Assembly (NCBI GenBank): GCA_051294375.1
Contig: CM119267.1
Coordinates: forward strand, 25,183,783 to 25,247,782
DNA from: Paraspadella gotoi
Lineage: Eukaryota; Chaetognatha
Length of the DNA stretch: 64,000 nucleotides
Reading direction: 5' to 3'
Positions 12,080-27,000 of the stretch are shown piece by piece; position 1 is the stretch's first letter; every line of letters begins with the position of its first letter. Made by a program: the position numbers and the translations under genes. The notes below the pieces were generated by a model. That model was not told the origin of the DNA. It made no database searches and saw nothing but the letters and a program-made list of their open reading frames with translations.

Positions 12080-15000
12080 TTAGTCAACAACAATTTTTTT
12101 AAAATTCTGCACCAAAGAATCAACGGAACCATCATTCGGTTTCGATCCACACTCTTTGTTGGTCCGTTCATCTTCTTCCGTCCTAACGTTAACCTCTTCT
12201 TTCTTCCAATCAACGTCCTCTGTCTTTTCGCCAACTTTCCTACAATTCTCATCGACTTCCTTCGAAAAATGAGAATCATCGTCCGAATCAAAATCCGAAG
12301 AACTTGAAGTGTTGTCGTCGTCGTCATCATCTTCCAAATCCCCAGCTTCCCCCTCCCTCCGCGCCAACTCTGCCGCCGCCTCCAGCTCCACCAATTCAAG
12401 TTGGACGGCGGCCTTGTGGAGCGAGAGGAGTCGCCTCTCTACCTCGTCCGCGAGCTGGTTGACCCTCTCGGCCTTGACCCTTTGAGCGAAATAGATCATG
12501 TCCACGACGAAAAGGTCGTTCAAGATCCAACGCGGATCCGCGCTCAAGAAGTTGCGGTAAACCTAAGAACAATCGATGGAATCACTTGCCACTTAGAGCC
12601 AATATTTTAGCGTTTTAAATTTAAACGGTGAACAAATTTGTAATACAACCTGAAGTCAATGTCACATTTAATAATTGTCTTATGCCGACTAACCTCGACG
12701 AGAAGCTGGACGAGGGCGACTCGGCCGCGTCGCAGGAGATCGACGACGTCGCGGACGCATTGGACAGAGAGGTCCCATCTCCGGTAGAGCGGATAGATGA
12801 GGGACCTTCGGGGAAAAGAGAAAAGGGAGCAATGGGGGAAAATGAAAAAGCTACGGTTTGAAAATAAATATATGCGCCGAAATTGTCTGTTCAATCTTAA
12901 ATATTCCTTTCTCCCCCCAAACCATTTTACCTTCGAACGAACGAAAAGAGAACCTCTTCGACCGAGGAAAACTCGATGAACCAGGAGAGGGCGGCGCTGA
13001 TCTTGTTGACGGTCCAACCCGACTCCGAGGTGGGGTCGTCGGCCGTGGTGCGGACGTCGTAGCACGCCGCAAGGAGGACATCTAGTATAGACAACAGAGC
13101 CGTCCGTTTCTGAGCGGCGTCGAGAAGAAACTCGCGGCGTCGGAGATTTTTCAAAAGGATTTTGTCATCTTCGGAAAATTTGGAGAATGGGACGTCGTCG
13201 TCTTTCTTATACCTCCGGCCCCACTTGCTCGATGTCGTCGTCAACGCCTCTGCCTCCTCGCAATCGAAGAGATCGGCGAGATAATGGTCGGCGGAAAAGT
13301 CAGTGTCTTCACGCAAACGTCTGAGACGGCGCCGTTCCCCCAACCAAGTGGAATCCGGCTTCGAAAGATCGAGTATCTCGTGACGCTCCTCGCTCAGTTT
13401 GGTGGCGAAAAGACCAGAGGCTTTGCCGGCGAAACCATAGGTGGGGGCGGCGAGGGGAAGGGGATCGTCATCTTCGGATTGGAGGCGTTGATCCCAAAGC
13501 CATTCGTCGTCGTCGTCAACGTCGTCGTCTACCTCGTTTTCATCCAAAACTTGAATGAAAGGAATCGCGTCTTTTGTTTTCTTTTTCGTCGACAAAAGAT
13601 TCGAAATCAATTCGAGACCCTCGAAGTGTTCGCCTAAAAAAGACGAGGCATAATTCTATTTTCGCCGACTGGAGTTAGGGGGGGTTTAAGTTTAAGGGTA
13701 ATTTAAGGGGGAATTAATGGTTAGAGGTAATTAGGGTTGAAGGGGGTTTAAGGTTAAGGTAATTAAGTAATAATTGTAATTATTTTTTTAAAAAATATTT
13801 ATTCAACAAGAACGGTAAGACACGATGAAAATTAGCGTGGCTTAGTGTATGCACTATGCAGCCATAAAATAAAAATCGATGATTGAAATCGTCATTTCTG
13901 AATGGGTTACATAAAACATCCCTCATATTTTGTTGATAAATTATTTGGTTTAGAATACTGAATTATATAAAAATATCCGAAAAAATTGATTACTTCCCAG
14001 TTCCCTCTTTCCATACATTTATTTGTTCATCCATCTATCAGTTACTTTGACCTGTCATAACACTTGAGTGAATCGATGGATTGACCTGAAATTTTGTGTG
14101 CCAGAAAAGTAGTTGATTGAGCTTAATCTTAAGTTTGGATAAAATTATGCTGGTAGAAATTAATTTAAATAAAAAACAAAAAATAATTTGAACCATTTAA
14201 TTTTTTTTATTTCAAAAAGTAAAAATATGTTACAACAACAAAAATAATAATAGTTATTACCATAACAACCATAACAACAACATCGATTCTTTCTCTCTCT
14301 CTCTCTCTATCCCACTCTATTTTTTTATTTTTCTCTCACTCAATCAATTATTCTTTTTTCCCTTTGATCTCTCATTCTTTACTTACCTTTTCTCCGAGCT
14401 CCTTACTTTTTCTACTTTTACCATTCTAATTCATCTCTTCTATCTTCATACCTTCATGTGAGCTTTGTTTTATTCATAAAAGTTTAAACATTAACTGAAA
14501 CAAAAAATATATATATATTTTTTTTAATTAAGGAAAAGGATTTCCTGAAGGCAGCGCAAGCAGTCACTTAAAAATGAATAACCAATTATAAGCAAATAAA
14601 CGTATGTGGGACAGACCGACGGACAGCCATACCGACCGAAAAATAAAATGATACCCAAGTCGATTTCACATTCGCCATATACGCAAACGAATTATTGAGC
14701 CACGCCCACCGAATAAACGCACCTTCCGTCTCCTTGGCAACAACGACGACGAAGTGTCCTTCGTCAAAATCATATTTGGCCTCGATCTTCTCCCTCTCCT
14801 CGTCGGCGAGTGGACGCGGGAGTCGAAGGCGAAGAAAGTAAGGTTTGGAGAAAAATCGAAAATCTTTACCGTCGACGAAGACCTGTCACAACGAAAACGT
14901 AAGACTATCTAGAATCGTTAAATATCCAACGATCTTCATAGATAATTATTTTTAAGAAAAAAACATTTTAGTTAAAATGATCTTTTAAATAACCTCGTTA

Positions 15001-18000
15001 TACTTTTTCTGTTGTTTATTTTAATTTTTATCTTTGAAAATGAAGTGGCTGCAATGTCTGGCGATTTTTTATATCGTTACTGTCGCCCGAACAGGTCGGT
15101 AACAAAAACTAAATTAGGATACATTATTTAATACATTCCAGGACAAAAAAAAACGTAACTTTTGCGATTTTCTCTCGAAACGAATTATGCGACGATTCAA
15201 GGAGTCAATAAACTTGCCATGTTATATGAAATAATATTAATATTAAGGGCGTTTGATAACGAAAAAAAAAGTTTGTATTAATCAAATCACAAACCAAATT
15301 TATAAAATATTTTTTTAAGTTTTTGTCCAATTACGATTTCTAAAACCCACCAGCTAAACAATGCACCACGAAGACTGAATGCGAACGAATTGGATCTCCT
15401 GAATCCGTTTGCTGCGAAAAAGTTGAAAGTAACTATAAACAGGAGTTGCACTTGCAGTAGCCTTTTCAGATTTTTTTTAAATCAACATTTTTTATTTTTA
15501 GTCGGATCTGCTTTCAGCAGATTCCGACTCTATAATTCACTTTAGTCCGTCGGTCCGCCCCCTTGTCGGGCATTCACTTATATCAGGCAGTGATTTTGAT
15601 TTGGGTATTTTCAACAATGAAATTGAAACATAAATAACTATTATTTCTTTTTTTCCCACTGATAAATATGAAACACTCTTTATTTAAAAAAACGGTTGGC
15701 TATAGTTATCTTCTCCTTATGACATAGAACTCACTGGGTGAATTTCTATGCTTTCAAAATACGGTAAGACATGATTTCTTTTACAACAATCATTTTAATA
15801 ACGGTATCTGCCATAATTAAGATGAAACTAAAACGATTTTTCATGGTAAGGGCATGCTCGTCAGATCTATCGCGTTTTTTAGATATACTACTGCTTAGGC
15901 AAAACAACGGGACGCTATATTTTAAAACTTTTTTCCTTTTTTTTCCGCTATTTTTTTCTCTCTTGAACCTTCTCTCTGTCTCTCTCTTTTTCTCTCTATC
16001 TTTCTTTCCCTTTCTCCTACTTTTCTGTCCTCATATTTCTCTGTGTCATCCCTTATTTTCTTCCTTAACCTTTATTTCCCTTCCTCTCAATCTCTGTTTT
16101 TCTCTCCCTCTCTGATTCTCTTTCTTCCCTGTTTCTTATCTTTTTTCTCTCAATTGTTCTCGTTTTCCCCCCTCTCCTCATATATTAATTTCTTTCTACT
16201 CTTTCTCCCTCTCCCTTCAATTTTTTTTACCCATTCTCTCTCTTCTCTCATCTTTTTCTCATTCTCACTCATTTTTTGCATTCATATCATACTGGATGTA
16301 TAAAAATCTTTAAAATGTAATGTAAGAAAAAAAATCTAGGGTAGCGAATGATTTTAGCGGAAGTTGGGTTGCCAAGCAGATTTAAAAAATCGACACATTT
16401 TTGCTGAAATTGTTTCCGCAAAAACCTGTCGATTGAGAGAAATTTGCTGACGCTTCCCCTTTCAATAAAAGAAGGCGGTTTTTTTTTAATTGGTCAACTT
16501 CAGTATGTTTCTCATCTATTAAAACTATAAAATAAGTCAAAAACCGAGTTTTAGTTCAAAAATAAAAAATAGGCTTAAAAATTTTTTTGCAGCTAAAGTA
16601 TTAAATATTTTTCCCTAATTTTTTAGGTACCAGAAGCACCAATAATAGGGAATATTTAATTAGAATTGTGGACATTTTGAAGTATTTTCGTTTAACAAAT
16701 TGTAATAAAATGTAAAAATTTAAGTTTTTGACTAGTCAATTTAAAAAGTAATTCATAGGCAAACAATAGATGATTAACATCAAATGAACCAACTCAGAGG
16801 TAAAGAAGATAAGAAGAACCCGAAAGCCGGAGTAAAAAATTTTTTTCAATGATCTTGGCATTCAAATCTCAAGACAAAAGTCAAAATGGACAAAAATGGA
16901 CATAATTTTTTTTATTAAAAGTAGCAAAACTGATATTGATTATTAATTAGAAAATGATGCAGAGGATTTCAATTAATCCGTAGTCTAGCTAACTTTGTCT
17001 TAGAGTTAAAATTTAATCATTTTTGTTGGTAATATTCTAACAATATTGAAAAAAGTAGTTTTTTTGCTAAATTCCTGATAGAAATCACTGCCATCATGTC
17101 AGAACATCGAATTATGATAAATTATGCAAAAAAAAATATGTCCGTCCTTCGGTCCGTCCGTTCCACCTTAGCAAAAAACACCAATTACTCGTGAATTGGA
17201 TGGATGGGGCGATTGACTTGAAATTTTGTATTTGGGTAGAAAATTGTGTGATTAAACTAAAAATCAAGTTTCGATGGAATCGTTTGAGTGGAATATCTTA
17301 AAAGGCAAAAATGTTGAAAAAAGGGAGAGGAATTTTGGTTGTTTTTGGTCGATTTCTTCTAAACCCATGGGCCAATTTAGACGTAACTTAAGATTTACAT
17401 TATTCCAGTCATTCTCAATCCAAAAATATAAAAACATTATGAAAAAAGGTTTGGGATCTAGTTTAGGAATTTGGTTCTATATAAATTACTAATACATTAA
17501 AAATCGAAGTACATCTTTAGTACATGTTTTTGCCGAACTCACTTGTCTTTTGGGCTAAAAATAAATTTTGATGTTCGGATAAAATATTTGAGTTAATTTA
17601 ATAAAATATTAAGGTTGTAGTGATTTTTTCCTGATGTTAATATATTATTTTCCTGCATTCTCGTTACTTTACCTTTTCAGAGAATTCTTTAACGTGTGAC
17701 AAATAGTCAAATATATAATTATATTGAAGTTTAATTTTTCTGATAAATAGCTTTAAAAGAACCCTAACCTTGTATTAATGAGTCGCTCTGAACATAATTT
17801 GCGATTAAGATTACTTAATATAAGGAAAATGGTAGAAGCCAGCAACGAAAGTGATACTGATAGTAAAGATGTAAAAAATAGGTTTAGGGTTATTATTTAT
17901 CATTAAATTATATATTAAGCTTTGTAAAAATGATAGATCTTATATGATTTAAATTTTTTCTTCAACAATTTAATGTTTCATATTAAAAAAATAAGTAATT

Positions 18001-21000
18001 TTAAAAAAACCTACTTTTTTAGCTGGTTTTTTTTGGGTGGGTTTTTTAATGCCAACCCTGCTCCTAACTACTCCTAACCCTAACCACCCTTAACCCAAAC
18101 AATACCTAACAATAAATAACAGATTGGTTCGGTTCCAGTCGGTGAAACAAAGTAAAATTATGCCATTTATTTAATTTAAGCGAGTGGAGGCCAAGATGTC
18201 TGTGCTCCCAACTGCAAAGCTTGCAAAGATGCGAAAGGGACATGTCCCGGCGAGGGTGGGGCTGGCTCGATGACAAAAAAGGGGGTCCCCGCATTCCTCA
18301 TCGTCGCCGTCGTGGTCTTCGCAACCAAGTTTGCGAACTGAAACTATTTTAACATACAATGTTATGAATTTTTTCATTCCACTTTTGTTATTTTCCATCA
18401 GTAGGACACAAACTTTTTGAAGATCGTTGTAATTAATGAATAACTATTTTATTAAAATTTTAGTTGCTTTATTCTATTAAAACATTTTTTCGTACAGAGA
18501 TCAATCATCATGTCATTCTTGTCGTTTTAAATTTTAAAAAATCTTAAAGCATAAGGATCGTCGCAATTGCATAAGAAAAATCTGGATTGACAAATTTTGA
18601 TATTAAAAAATCAAATTTGAGAAAAGAAAATTAATTTATAAACAGAAAGAAAAAGGAAAGAATAAATATAAAGAAAGAATAGAAAGGAAAGAAAGAATAG
18701 AAAGGAAAGAAAGAATAAAAAGGAAAGAAAGAATAGAAAGGAAAGAAAGAATAGAAAGGAAAGAATGAAAAATAAAAATAAAGAGAGAGTGACAAGAAGA
18801 AAGAACAAAAAAAAAAAAACAATGTTGCGATAGCAAAATGATAACATGCACAAATGCGATGCCTAATTTTACGAGTTCAATCCTAATTGGGACTAAGCTC
18901 TGACAAAAAAAGCCAGAGGTTTTTTTAAATATATTCTTTTACCGGCCAATGTAGAAAGATGGCAATATTGCTATTGATAAGTTTAAAAAAAATCCGACCA
19001 TAAATATAGAAAATATTAACCAAAATCTTCGGAAAATCCACTCCTTCTTTGAAAGATTTTCTCCATAGAAGATTTTTTCCGAATCTGACTCCCGGTTGAA
19101 AACTCTTAGAATTCCGATCATAAGCTCCTCTTTTACTTTTACTTTAAATAAAAATTTTACCAAAATGGACTAATTCACTTTACCATGATCGTTTCATATT
19201 AAAAAACTAAATAAAATATAAAGAAGAGCCCTTCAGACATATGGCTATCGGATTTCTGAATTCGAAGTTTATTGTAAAATCACAACATGCCTTAAATGCG
19301 TTTATATTGTATTGAAGTTGAGAAATCCCTTTATTTTATATAGAAAAAATTGAGATGAAAATGTTTTCCTGAGCGGACCACGCCGGACCAGTCCATTTAA
19401 ATCTGATGGTTTGATGTCAAAATGATGCTTAATCATGAAGAGTAAAAAAATGTGAGCCCTTCAGATGCAACAGGATCTGAATCGAGTCTTTTTACATCAA
19501 TTTTTTATCGGAAATTTTCCCAGGACCGTTTATATTGTTTTGTAATCAGATTTGAACGAAAATCTCCATTGAAAAAATCTTCCTCGATCTCTAAAACGAC
19601 GTCGACACCTATCCTAATTCAATTTTTTTTTTAATAAAAACGCAGAGAGAGAGAGAGAGAGAGAAGGCAAATCGTTTTTGGACGAATCAGCAGCGACAGC
19701 AGCAGAGGCAGCAGGACAAAAGAGAGAAAAAGAAAAACCCTCTGCAGACTTTTTTTTCGATGAATCAGCCTGGCAAAAAGAGAGAGAGAGAGAGCTACAT
19801 ATAATTAAAAGAGAAAAGAGAGAAGGAGACATAAAAATAATAAAGGAAATTTGTTTTTGATAAAATGTAAACAAAACATATTTAATAACTGTCCTCACCC
19901 AATTTCAAGGACCTCGATGATGAGAAGCTGTATATAAATTTTCAGCTTCATACACCCAAATTTAATCATGAAAAAGGCGATCGATAAGTTGGAACGTTGA
20001 CGACGACAACGACGACGCCACTTATGTGCAAAACCACAGCAAAATCGTCGCAAACGCAAAGCGATTGCAACGATAAAAAAAGAAAAACGTTCTGACAAAT
20101 TTAAAAATTTATAGAGGAATCTATCTTACAATTGGGCCTCACTTTTTCTCTTTCTTTCTCTCACTTATACACGCATGTTTGTTTTATTTACGATGAATGA
20201 TTCATCGCGTCAATGAATGACTATCATCTCGCATCAATGAATGACTATCATCACATCAATCTTTAATTCTGAATGGAATTATGATTCTTATCGAAACCCC
20301 CCCACATTAGCCTTTTGTCTCCCCCAAAGGCGAGACACCGCGCTGTGACCAGACATGAAAAACAGAAAACAAAAGACAAACGAAAAAAACTCCGGCCTCA
20401 GCGCTGCCGCAGGGCCCCGTCCCGACGCTGCGACGTCTCTGTCGAAGTGCTGCTGCGCCGGGGAAGCGTCACTTATTTTTTCGCGCGTCTGTGATCAGTC
20501 CTTTTTTCGATATTAACATCGTTTTGATCGAAATTTTTACTTTCGCTTGCTCGTCTTTATCTTATCACTTTGATGTTTGCAAGATTTCGCGCGATTTCTC
20601 CGAGTTCGCGCAGTTTAATTTCGCCATTTATCATCGGCTTCGTTTGAGGGACCTGAGATGCATGTGGGCGCGACTCTGCGTCGCAAGACGCCTCGCGCCC
20701 GGGTTACGGTGTTTTCTCTCCACCCCCTCCTCCGCCTAAGGCGCTGTCTCCCGTTACCTCGGGTACGGCGCCTCGGGCCGCGCGCGTTCTGACAAATTAA
20801 AAATTTATGGAGGAATCTATCTTAAAGTTGAACCTCTCTTTTCTTTCTCTCACTTATACACGCATGTTTGTTTTATTTATGATGAATGATTCATCGCGTC
20901 AATGAATGACTATCATCATCAATTATTGGTTATCATCATCATTTTTTGTCTTTTTTTTTATTTCTTGATTTCCTCCTCCTCTTCTTCTTTCTTCCGTCTC

Positions 21001-24000
21001 AACTTCACAATTCACAATTCACCTTTTCTTCGGTGTCTCTCTCTCTCTCTCTTTCTCAAACACGCATTTGTTTGTTTTATTGATGATGAATGAGTCATCA
21101 AGTCAATGAATGACTATCATCGCATCAATCATTCATTTTTAACGTCGCAATCCTTAGCGTTTGCGACGATATTGTAACGCTTTTGCCCATAAGTGGCGTC
21201 GTCGTCGGCGTTCCAAATTATAGATCGCTTTTTTATGATTAAATTTGGGTGTATGAAGCTGAAAATTTATATACAGATTCTTATCATCGACGTGCTTAAA
21301 ATTGAGTCTGGACAGTTATTAAATGTTTTTGTTTATGTTTTATCAAAACAAATTTTCTCTTTTATTTTTAATATTTCTTTCTCTCTCTCTTTTCTTTTTT
21401 AATTACATGTCTCTCTCCCTCTCTCTTTTCCCTAGTCACTGATTCATAATCATACGATGATGATTATTAATCATAGGGGAAAAAAACGAGTCTGCAGCTG
21501 GCTCTGCAGTTGCTTATTCTCTTTTTCTCTTTTCTCATGCTGCTTTTTACTGCTGCCTTTTGAGTCTGCAGATGGCTCTGCAGGGGCTCTTTCTTTTTCT
21601 CTTTTCTCCTGCTGCCTTTTGATTTCTTTCTTTTTTTCTGGGTGCTTCTGCTGCTGAAAATGATTTGGCTTTCTTCTCTCTCTCTTTCTAATTAACTTTT
21701 TCCCTTTAAAAACTTTTATTATCGCCATTTATTCCCAAAATTTACATCCTAGATTTTTGTACATTTTTTTCCTAAATATCAATTAGAATAATATTTTTTT
21801 TAAATATATATTTACTTTATTATTCTATTTTACTTCATTTTACTTCACTTTAGTCTTTACTTCACTTCGTCAGTCTGATTCAAGTTTCACTGTATCTTTG
21901 GTCTGGGAATGCTAACAGTGTTTTGAGAGGTCACATTTGATCAAACTGCTTGCTTATGCGGGTTAAAAGTAAAACAAAAGTATCTTCAATAATGTCTCTC
22001 CAAACTTAGCACTTGCTAAAAATTAAACTCGAAAATAAGTTATTTTATTGTTTTATATTTATTATTCTTTTTTTTTTCTTTCTGTTTATAAATTTTTTTC
22101 CCTCAAATTTAATTTTTTTAGTATCAAAATTTATATAATAATATCAAAATCAAAATCCAGATTTTTCTTATGCGATTGCGACGATCCTTATGCTTTTAAG
22201 ATTTTTTTCCCCTGATTTTTTCATTAATTTTCTTTGAGAGTAACGTCCGGCGAGATCTCTTAGGACTAAGCTCTGACGAAAAAAGTCAGAGGTTTNNNNN
22301 NNNNNNNNNNNNNNNNNNNNTAGAAAATCCACTGCCATTTCATGTTCTCCCAGGGAAACATCGAATTATGATTAAATTATGCAAAAAAAAAAATGATGTC
22401 GTTCCTTCGGGTCCGTCCGTTCTTCCACTTAGCAAAAAAACAACCAATTAACTCGTTGATTGGATGGGACTGATTGGAATGTTGATTGAATTTTGTAATA
22501 TTTGGGTAGAAAATTATTGTGTGATAAACTGGAAATTCAAGTTTTTCGATGGAATCGTATTGAGTCCTCTGGAATATCTCTTTAAAAAGGGCAAAAATGT
22601 TGCAAAAAGGTGAGAAGGAAATTTTTGGTTGTTTTTGGTTTTTCGAATTTCTTTCTAAAACCAATGTCTCAATTTAGACGTGATTAAGATTTACATTATT
22701 TCCGTCATTCCGTTCATCCAAAAAGTATAAAAAAAACTTAGTGAAAAAGGTTTTCGGGGTCTAGTTAGGAATTGGTTCTATTATAAATTACTAATACATT
22801 AAAAAATCGAAGAGTTACACATCTTTAGTAACATGTTTTTTGCGACTGTCACTTGTCTTGTGGGCTAAAAATTAAATGTTTGATGTTCGGATAAAATATT
22901 TGAGTTTAATTTGAATAAATATTAGGTTGTAGTTGATTTTTTTCGCTGATTTGAATTATATTGATTTCTGTCCTCTTTCGTATTTACCTTTTTCAGAGAA
23001 TTCTTTAAACTGTGTGACAAATTAGTCAAATAAATATAATTATATTTGAAGTTTTAATTTATCTGATAAATGCTTTAAAGAACCCTAACTTGTATTAATG
23101 AGGTCGACTCTGAAACATTGACATGTTGCACGAGTTGATAGTGATTATTAAAGTAGGAAAAATGGTTTAGAAGGAGCCAGCAAGCACAGAAGTATCTGAT
23201 AGTAAAGATTGTAAAAAAATTAGGTTTAGGGTTTATTATTTCATTTATGCAATTTAAATTATATATTTAAGCTTTGTTAAAAATGAATAGTCTTATAGGA
23301 TAAATTTTCTTCAACAATTTAATGTTTCATATTAAAAAAAATAAGTAATTTTAAAAAAACTACTTTTTTAGCTGGTTTTTTCTTTGGGTGGTTTTAATGC
23401 CCAACCCCTGTCCTACTACTCCTAACCCTAACCACCCTTAACCCAAACAAACCTAACAATAAATACAGATTGGTTCTGGTTTCCAGTCGGTGAAACAAAG
23501 TCAAAAATTATGCCATTTAATTTAATTTAAGCACGTGAGAAGGTCAAGATGTCTGTGTCCCAAACTGCAAGCTTGCAAAGATTGCGAAGGGACATGTCCC
23601 GGCGAGGAAGTGGGGGCTGGGCTCGATGACAAAAAAGAGTGGGTTCCCCGCATTCCTCTCGTCGCGTCCGTGGTCTTTCGCAAACCAAGGTTTGCGAACT
23701 GGAAACTAGTTTAGAAGTACATACCATTTAACATGTTATAGATTTTTTTCATTCCACTTTTGTTATTTCTCCATCAGTAGGACACAAACTGCTTAAAAGA
23801 TCGTTGTAACTAATGAAATAACTATTTTATTAAAAATTTAGTTGCTATATTTCTATTAAAAACATTTTTTTCGTTAAGAGATGCAATCATCATTGTCATT
23901 CTTTGTCGTTTTAAATTTTAAAAAATCTTTTTCTAAAGCATAAGGTTCGTCGCGAGCATAATGCATAAAAATCATGGAAATTGACAATTTGATATTAAAA

Positions 24001-27000
24001 ATCAAATCAGTGAGAAAAGAAAATTAATTTATAAACAGAAAGAAAAAGGAAGAATAAAATATAAAGAAAAGAATAGAAAGGAAAGAAAGAATAGAAAGAA
24101 AGAAAGAATAAAAGGAAGAAGAATAGAAAGGAAAGAAAGAAGAAAGGAAAGAATAGAAAAATAAAATAAAGAAGAGTGAACAAGAAGAAAGAACAAAAAA
24201 AAAACAACTGTTGCGATAGCAAATGATAACATGACACAAATGCGATGCCTAATTCTACGAGTTCAATCCTAATTGGGACTAAGCTCTGACAAAAAAAAAA
24301 GCCAGAGTTTTTTTAAATAATTCTTTTACCGGCCAATGTAGAAAGATGGCAATATTGCTATTTGATTAAGTTTAAAAAAAATCCGACCATAAATATAGAA
24401 AATATTTAACCAAAATCTCGGAAAATCCCCTCCTTCTTTGAAAGATTTTCTCCATAGAAGATTTTTTCCGGAATCTGACTCCCGGTTGAAAACTCTTAGA
24501 ATTCCGATCATAAGCTCCTCTTTTACTTTACTTTTTAAATAAATAAATTTTCACCAAAATGGACTAATTCACTTTACCATGATCGTTTCATATTAAAAAA
24601 CTAATAAAATATAAAGAAGAGCCCTTCAGACATATGGCTATCGGATTTCTTGAATTCGAATTTATTGAAAACAAACATCCGTAATGCGTTATTATTTGTA
24701 TTGAAGTTGAGAAATCCCTTTATTTTATATAGAAAAATTGAGATGAAAATGTTTTCCTGAGCGGGACCACGCCGGACCAGTCCATTTTAAATCTGATGGT
24801 TTGATGTCAAAAATGATGCTTAACATGAAGAGTAAAAAAATGTGAGCCCTTCAGATGCAACAGGATCTGAATCGAAGTCTTTTTACATCAATTTTTTATC
24901 GGAAAATTTTCCCAGGACCGTTTTATATGTTTTGTAATCAGATTTGAACGAAAATCTCCATTTGAAAAAATCTTCCTCGATCTTAAAACGACGGTCGACA
25001 CCTATCCTAATTTCAATTTTTTTTTTATTTTATAAAAACGCAGAGAGAGAGAGAGAGAGAGAAGGCAAATCGTTTTTTGGACGAATCAGCGCGACAGCAG
25101 CAGGAGGCAGCAGGACAAAAGAGAGAAAAGAAAAACCCTCTGCAGACTTTTTTTTCGATGAATCAGCCTGGCAAAAAAGAGAGAGAGAGAGAGCTACATA
25201 TAATTAAAAGAGAAAAGAGAGAAGGAGACAATAAAAAAAATTAAGAGGAAATTGTTTATTGAAAAATGTAACAAAACATATTTAAACTGATATCCTCACG
25301 GCCAATTTCAGGACCTCGATAGATAAGGAGCTGTTATATAAATTTTCAGCTTCATACACCCAAATTTAATCATGAAAAGAAGGCGATCGATAAGTTTGGA
25401 ACGTGACGACGACAACGAACGACGCCACTTATGTGCAAAACCACAGCAAAATCGTCGCAAACGCAAAGCGATGGAAACGATAAAAAAAGAAAAACGTTCT
25501 GACAAATTTAAAAAATTTATGGAGGAACTATCTTACAATTGGGCTCCACTTTTTCTCTTTCTTTCTCTCACTTTAATACACGCATGTTTTGTTTTATTTA
25601 CGATCGGAATGATTCATCGCGTCATGAATGACATTCATCGCAATCAATGAATGACTATACATCTCACATCATCTTTAATTCTGAATGGAATTATGATTCT
25701 TATCGAACCCCCCCCCACATTAAGCCTTTTGTCTCCCCCAAAAGGCGAGACACCCGCGCTGTGACCAGACATGAAAAAACAGAAAACAAAGACAAACGAA
25801 AAAAAACTTCCCGGCCTTCAGCGGCTGCCGCAGGGCCCCGTCCCGACGTGCGACGTCTCTGTCGAAAGGTAGACTGCTGCGAGCCGGGAAGCGGTCACTT
25901 ATTTTTTTCGCGCTCTGTGATCCAGACTCATTTTTCGATAATAAACATCCAGTTTTTGATCGAAATTTTTACTTTCGCATTGCTGCCGTCTTTATCTTAA
26001 ATCACTTTGATGTTTGCAAGATTTCGCGCGAATTTCTCGAGTTCTGCGGCAAGTTTAAGATTTCGCCATTTATCATCGGCTTCGTTTGAGGGACCGCTGT
26101 AGTGATGTGGCGCGACCTGCGTCGCAAGACGCCTCGCGCCCCGGTTCACGGATGTTTTCTCTCCACCCCCTGCCTCCGCCTAAGGCCGCTGTCTTCCCGT
26201 TACCGTCGGGTACGGCGACTCGGGCCGCGCGCGTTCTGACAAATTTAAAAATTTTATGGAGGAATCTATTTTACAAGTTGAACCTCTCTTTTTCTTTCTC
26301 TCACTTAATCACGCAGTTTTGTTTATTTTATGATGAATGATTCCATCGCGTAACATGAATGACTATCATCCTCAATTATTTAGGTTATCATCGAGATGCA
26401 GTTTTTTGTCTTTTTTTTTATTCTTGAGTTCTCCTCCTCTTCTTCTTCTTCCGTACTCAACTTCACAATTCGCACATCTTCAACACTTTTCTTCGTGTCT
26501 CTCTCTCTCTCTCTTTCTTCTCAAACACGCAAATTGTTTGTTTTATTGATGAGGAATGAGTCATCAAGTCAATGAATGACTATTTCATCGCATCAATCAT
26601 TCATTTTTAACTCGGTCGAATCCTTAGGCGTTTGCGACGATATATCTGTAACCGTTTTGCCCATACAAGTGCGTCGTCGTCGGCTGTTCCCGAAATTAAA
26701 GATCGCCTTTTTTATGTAGATTAAATTTGGGTGTATGAAAGCTGAAAATTTATATACAGGATTCTATATCAGTCGGACGTTGCTTTAAAATTGAGTCTGG
26801 CAGTTATTTAAATGTTTTTGTTTATGTTTTATCAAAACCAAATTTCTCTCTGTATTTTTATAATTTCTTTTCTCTCTCTTTTTCTGTTTTTAATTACATG
26901 TCTCTCGCTCCCTCTCTCTTTTTTCCCCTAGGCACTTGATCTCATAATCATAACGATGATGATTATTATCCATAGGGAGAAAAAAGGTCTGGCAGCTGGC

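Noticed and set aside
18073-18100. Telomere-like cctaaccctaacc (also near 63382)
   Set aside because: Only one or two units, degenerate; interstitial chance matches.
18106-18398. Minus-strand cysteine-containing frames
   Set aside because: They are the complement of exon 3 of the nested plus-strand gene, whose splice phases fit far better.
18611-18853. Phe/Leu-rich 'membrane protein' frames (also at 24.0-24.2 kb and 15.8-16.3 kb)
   Set aside because: Low-complexity GA/CT tandem repeats; no splice or start context.
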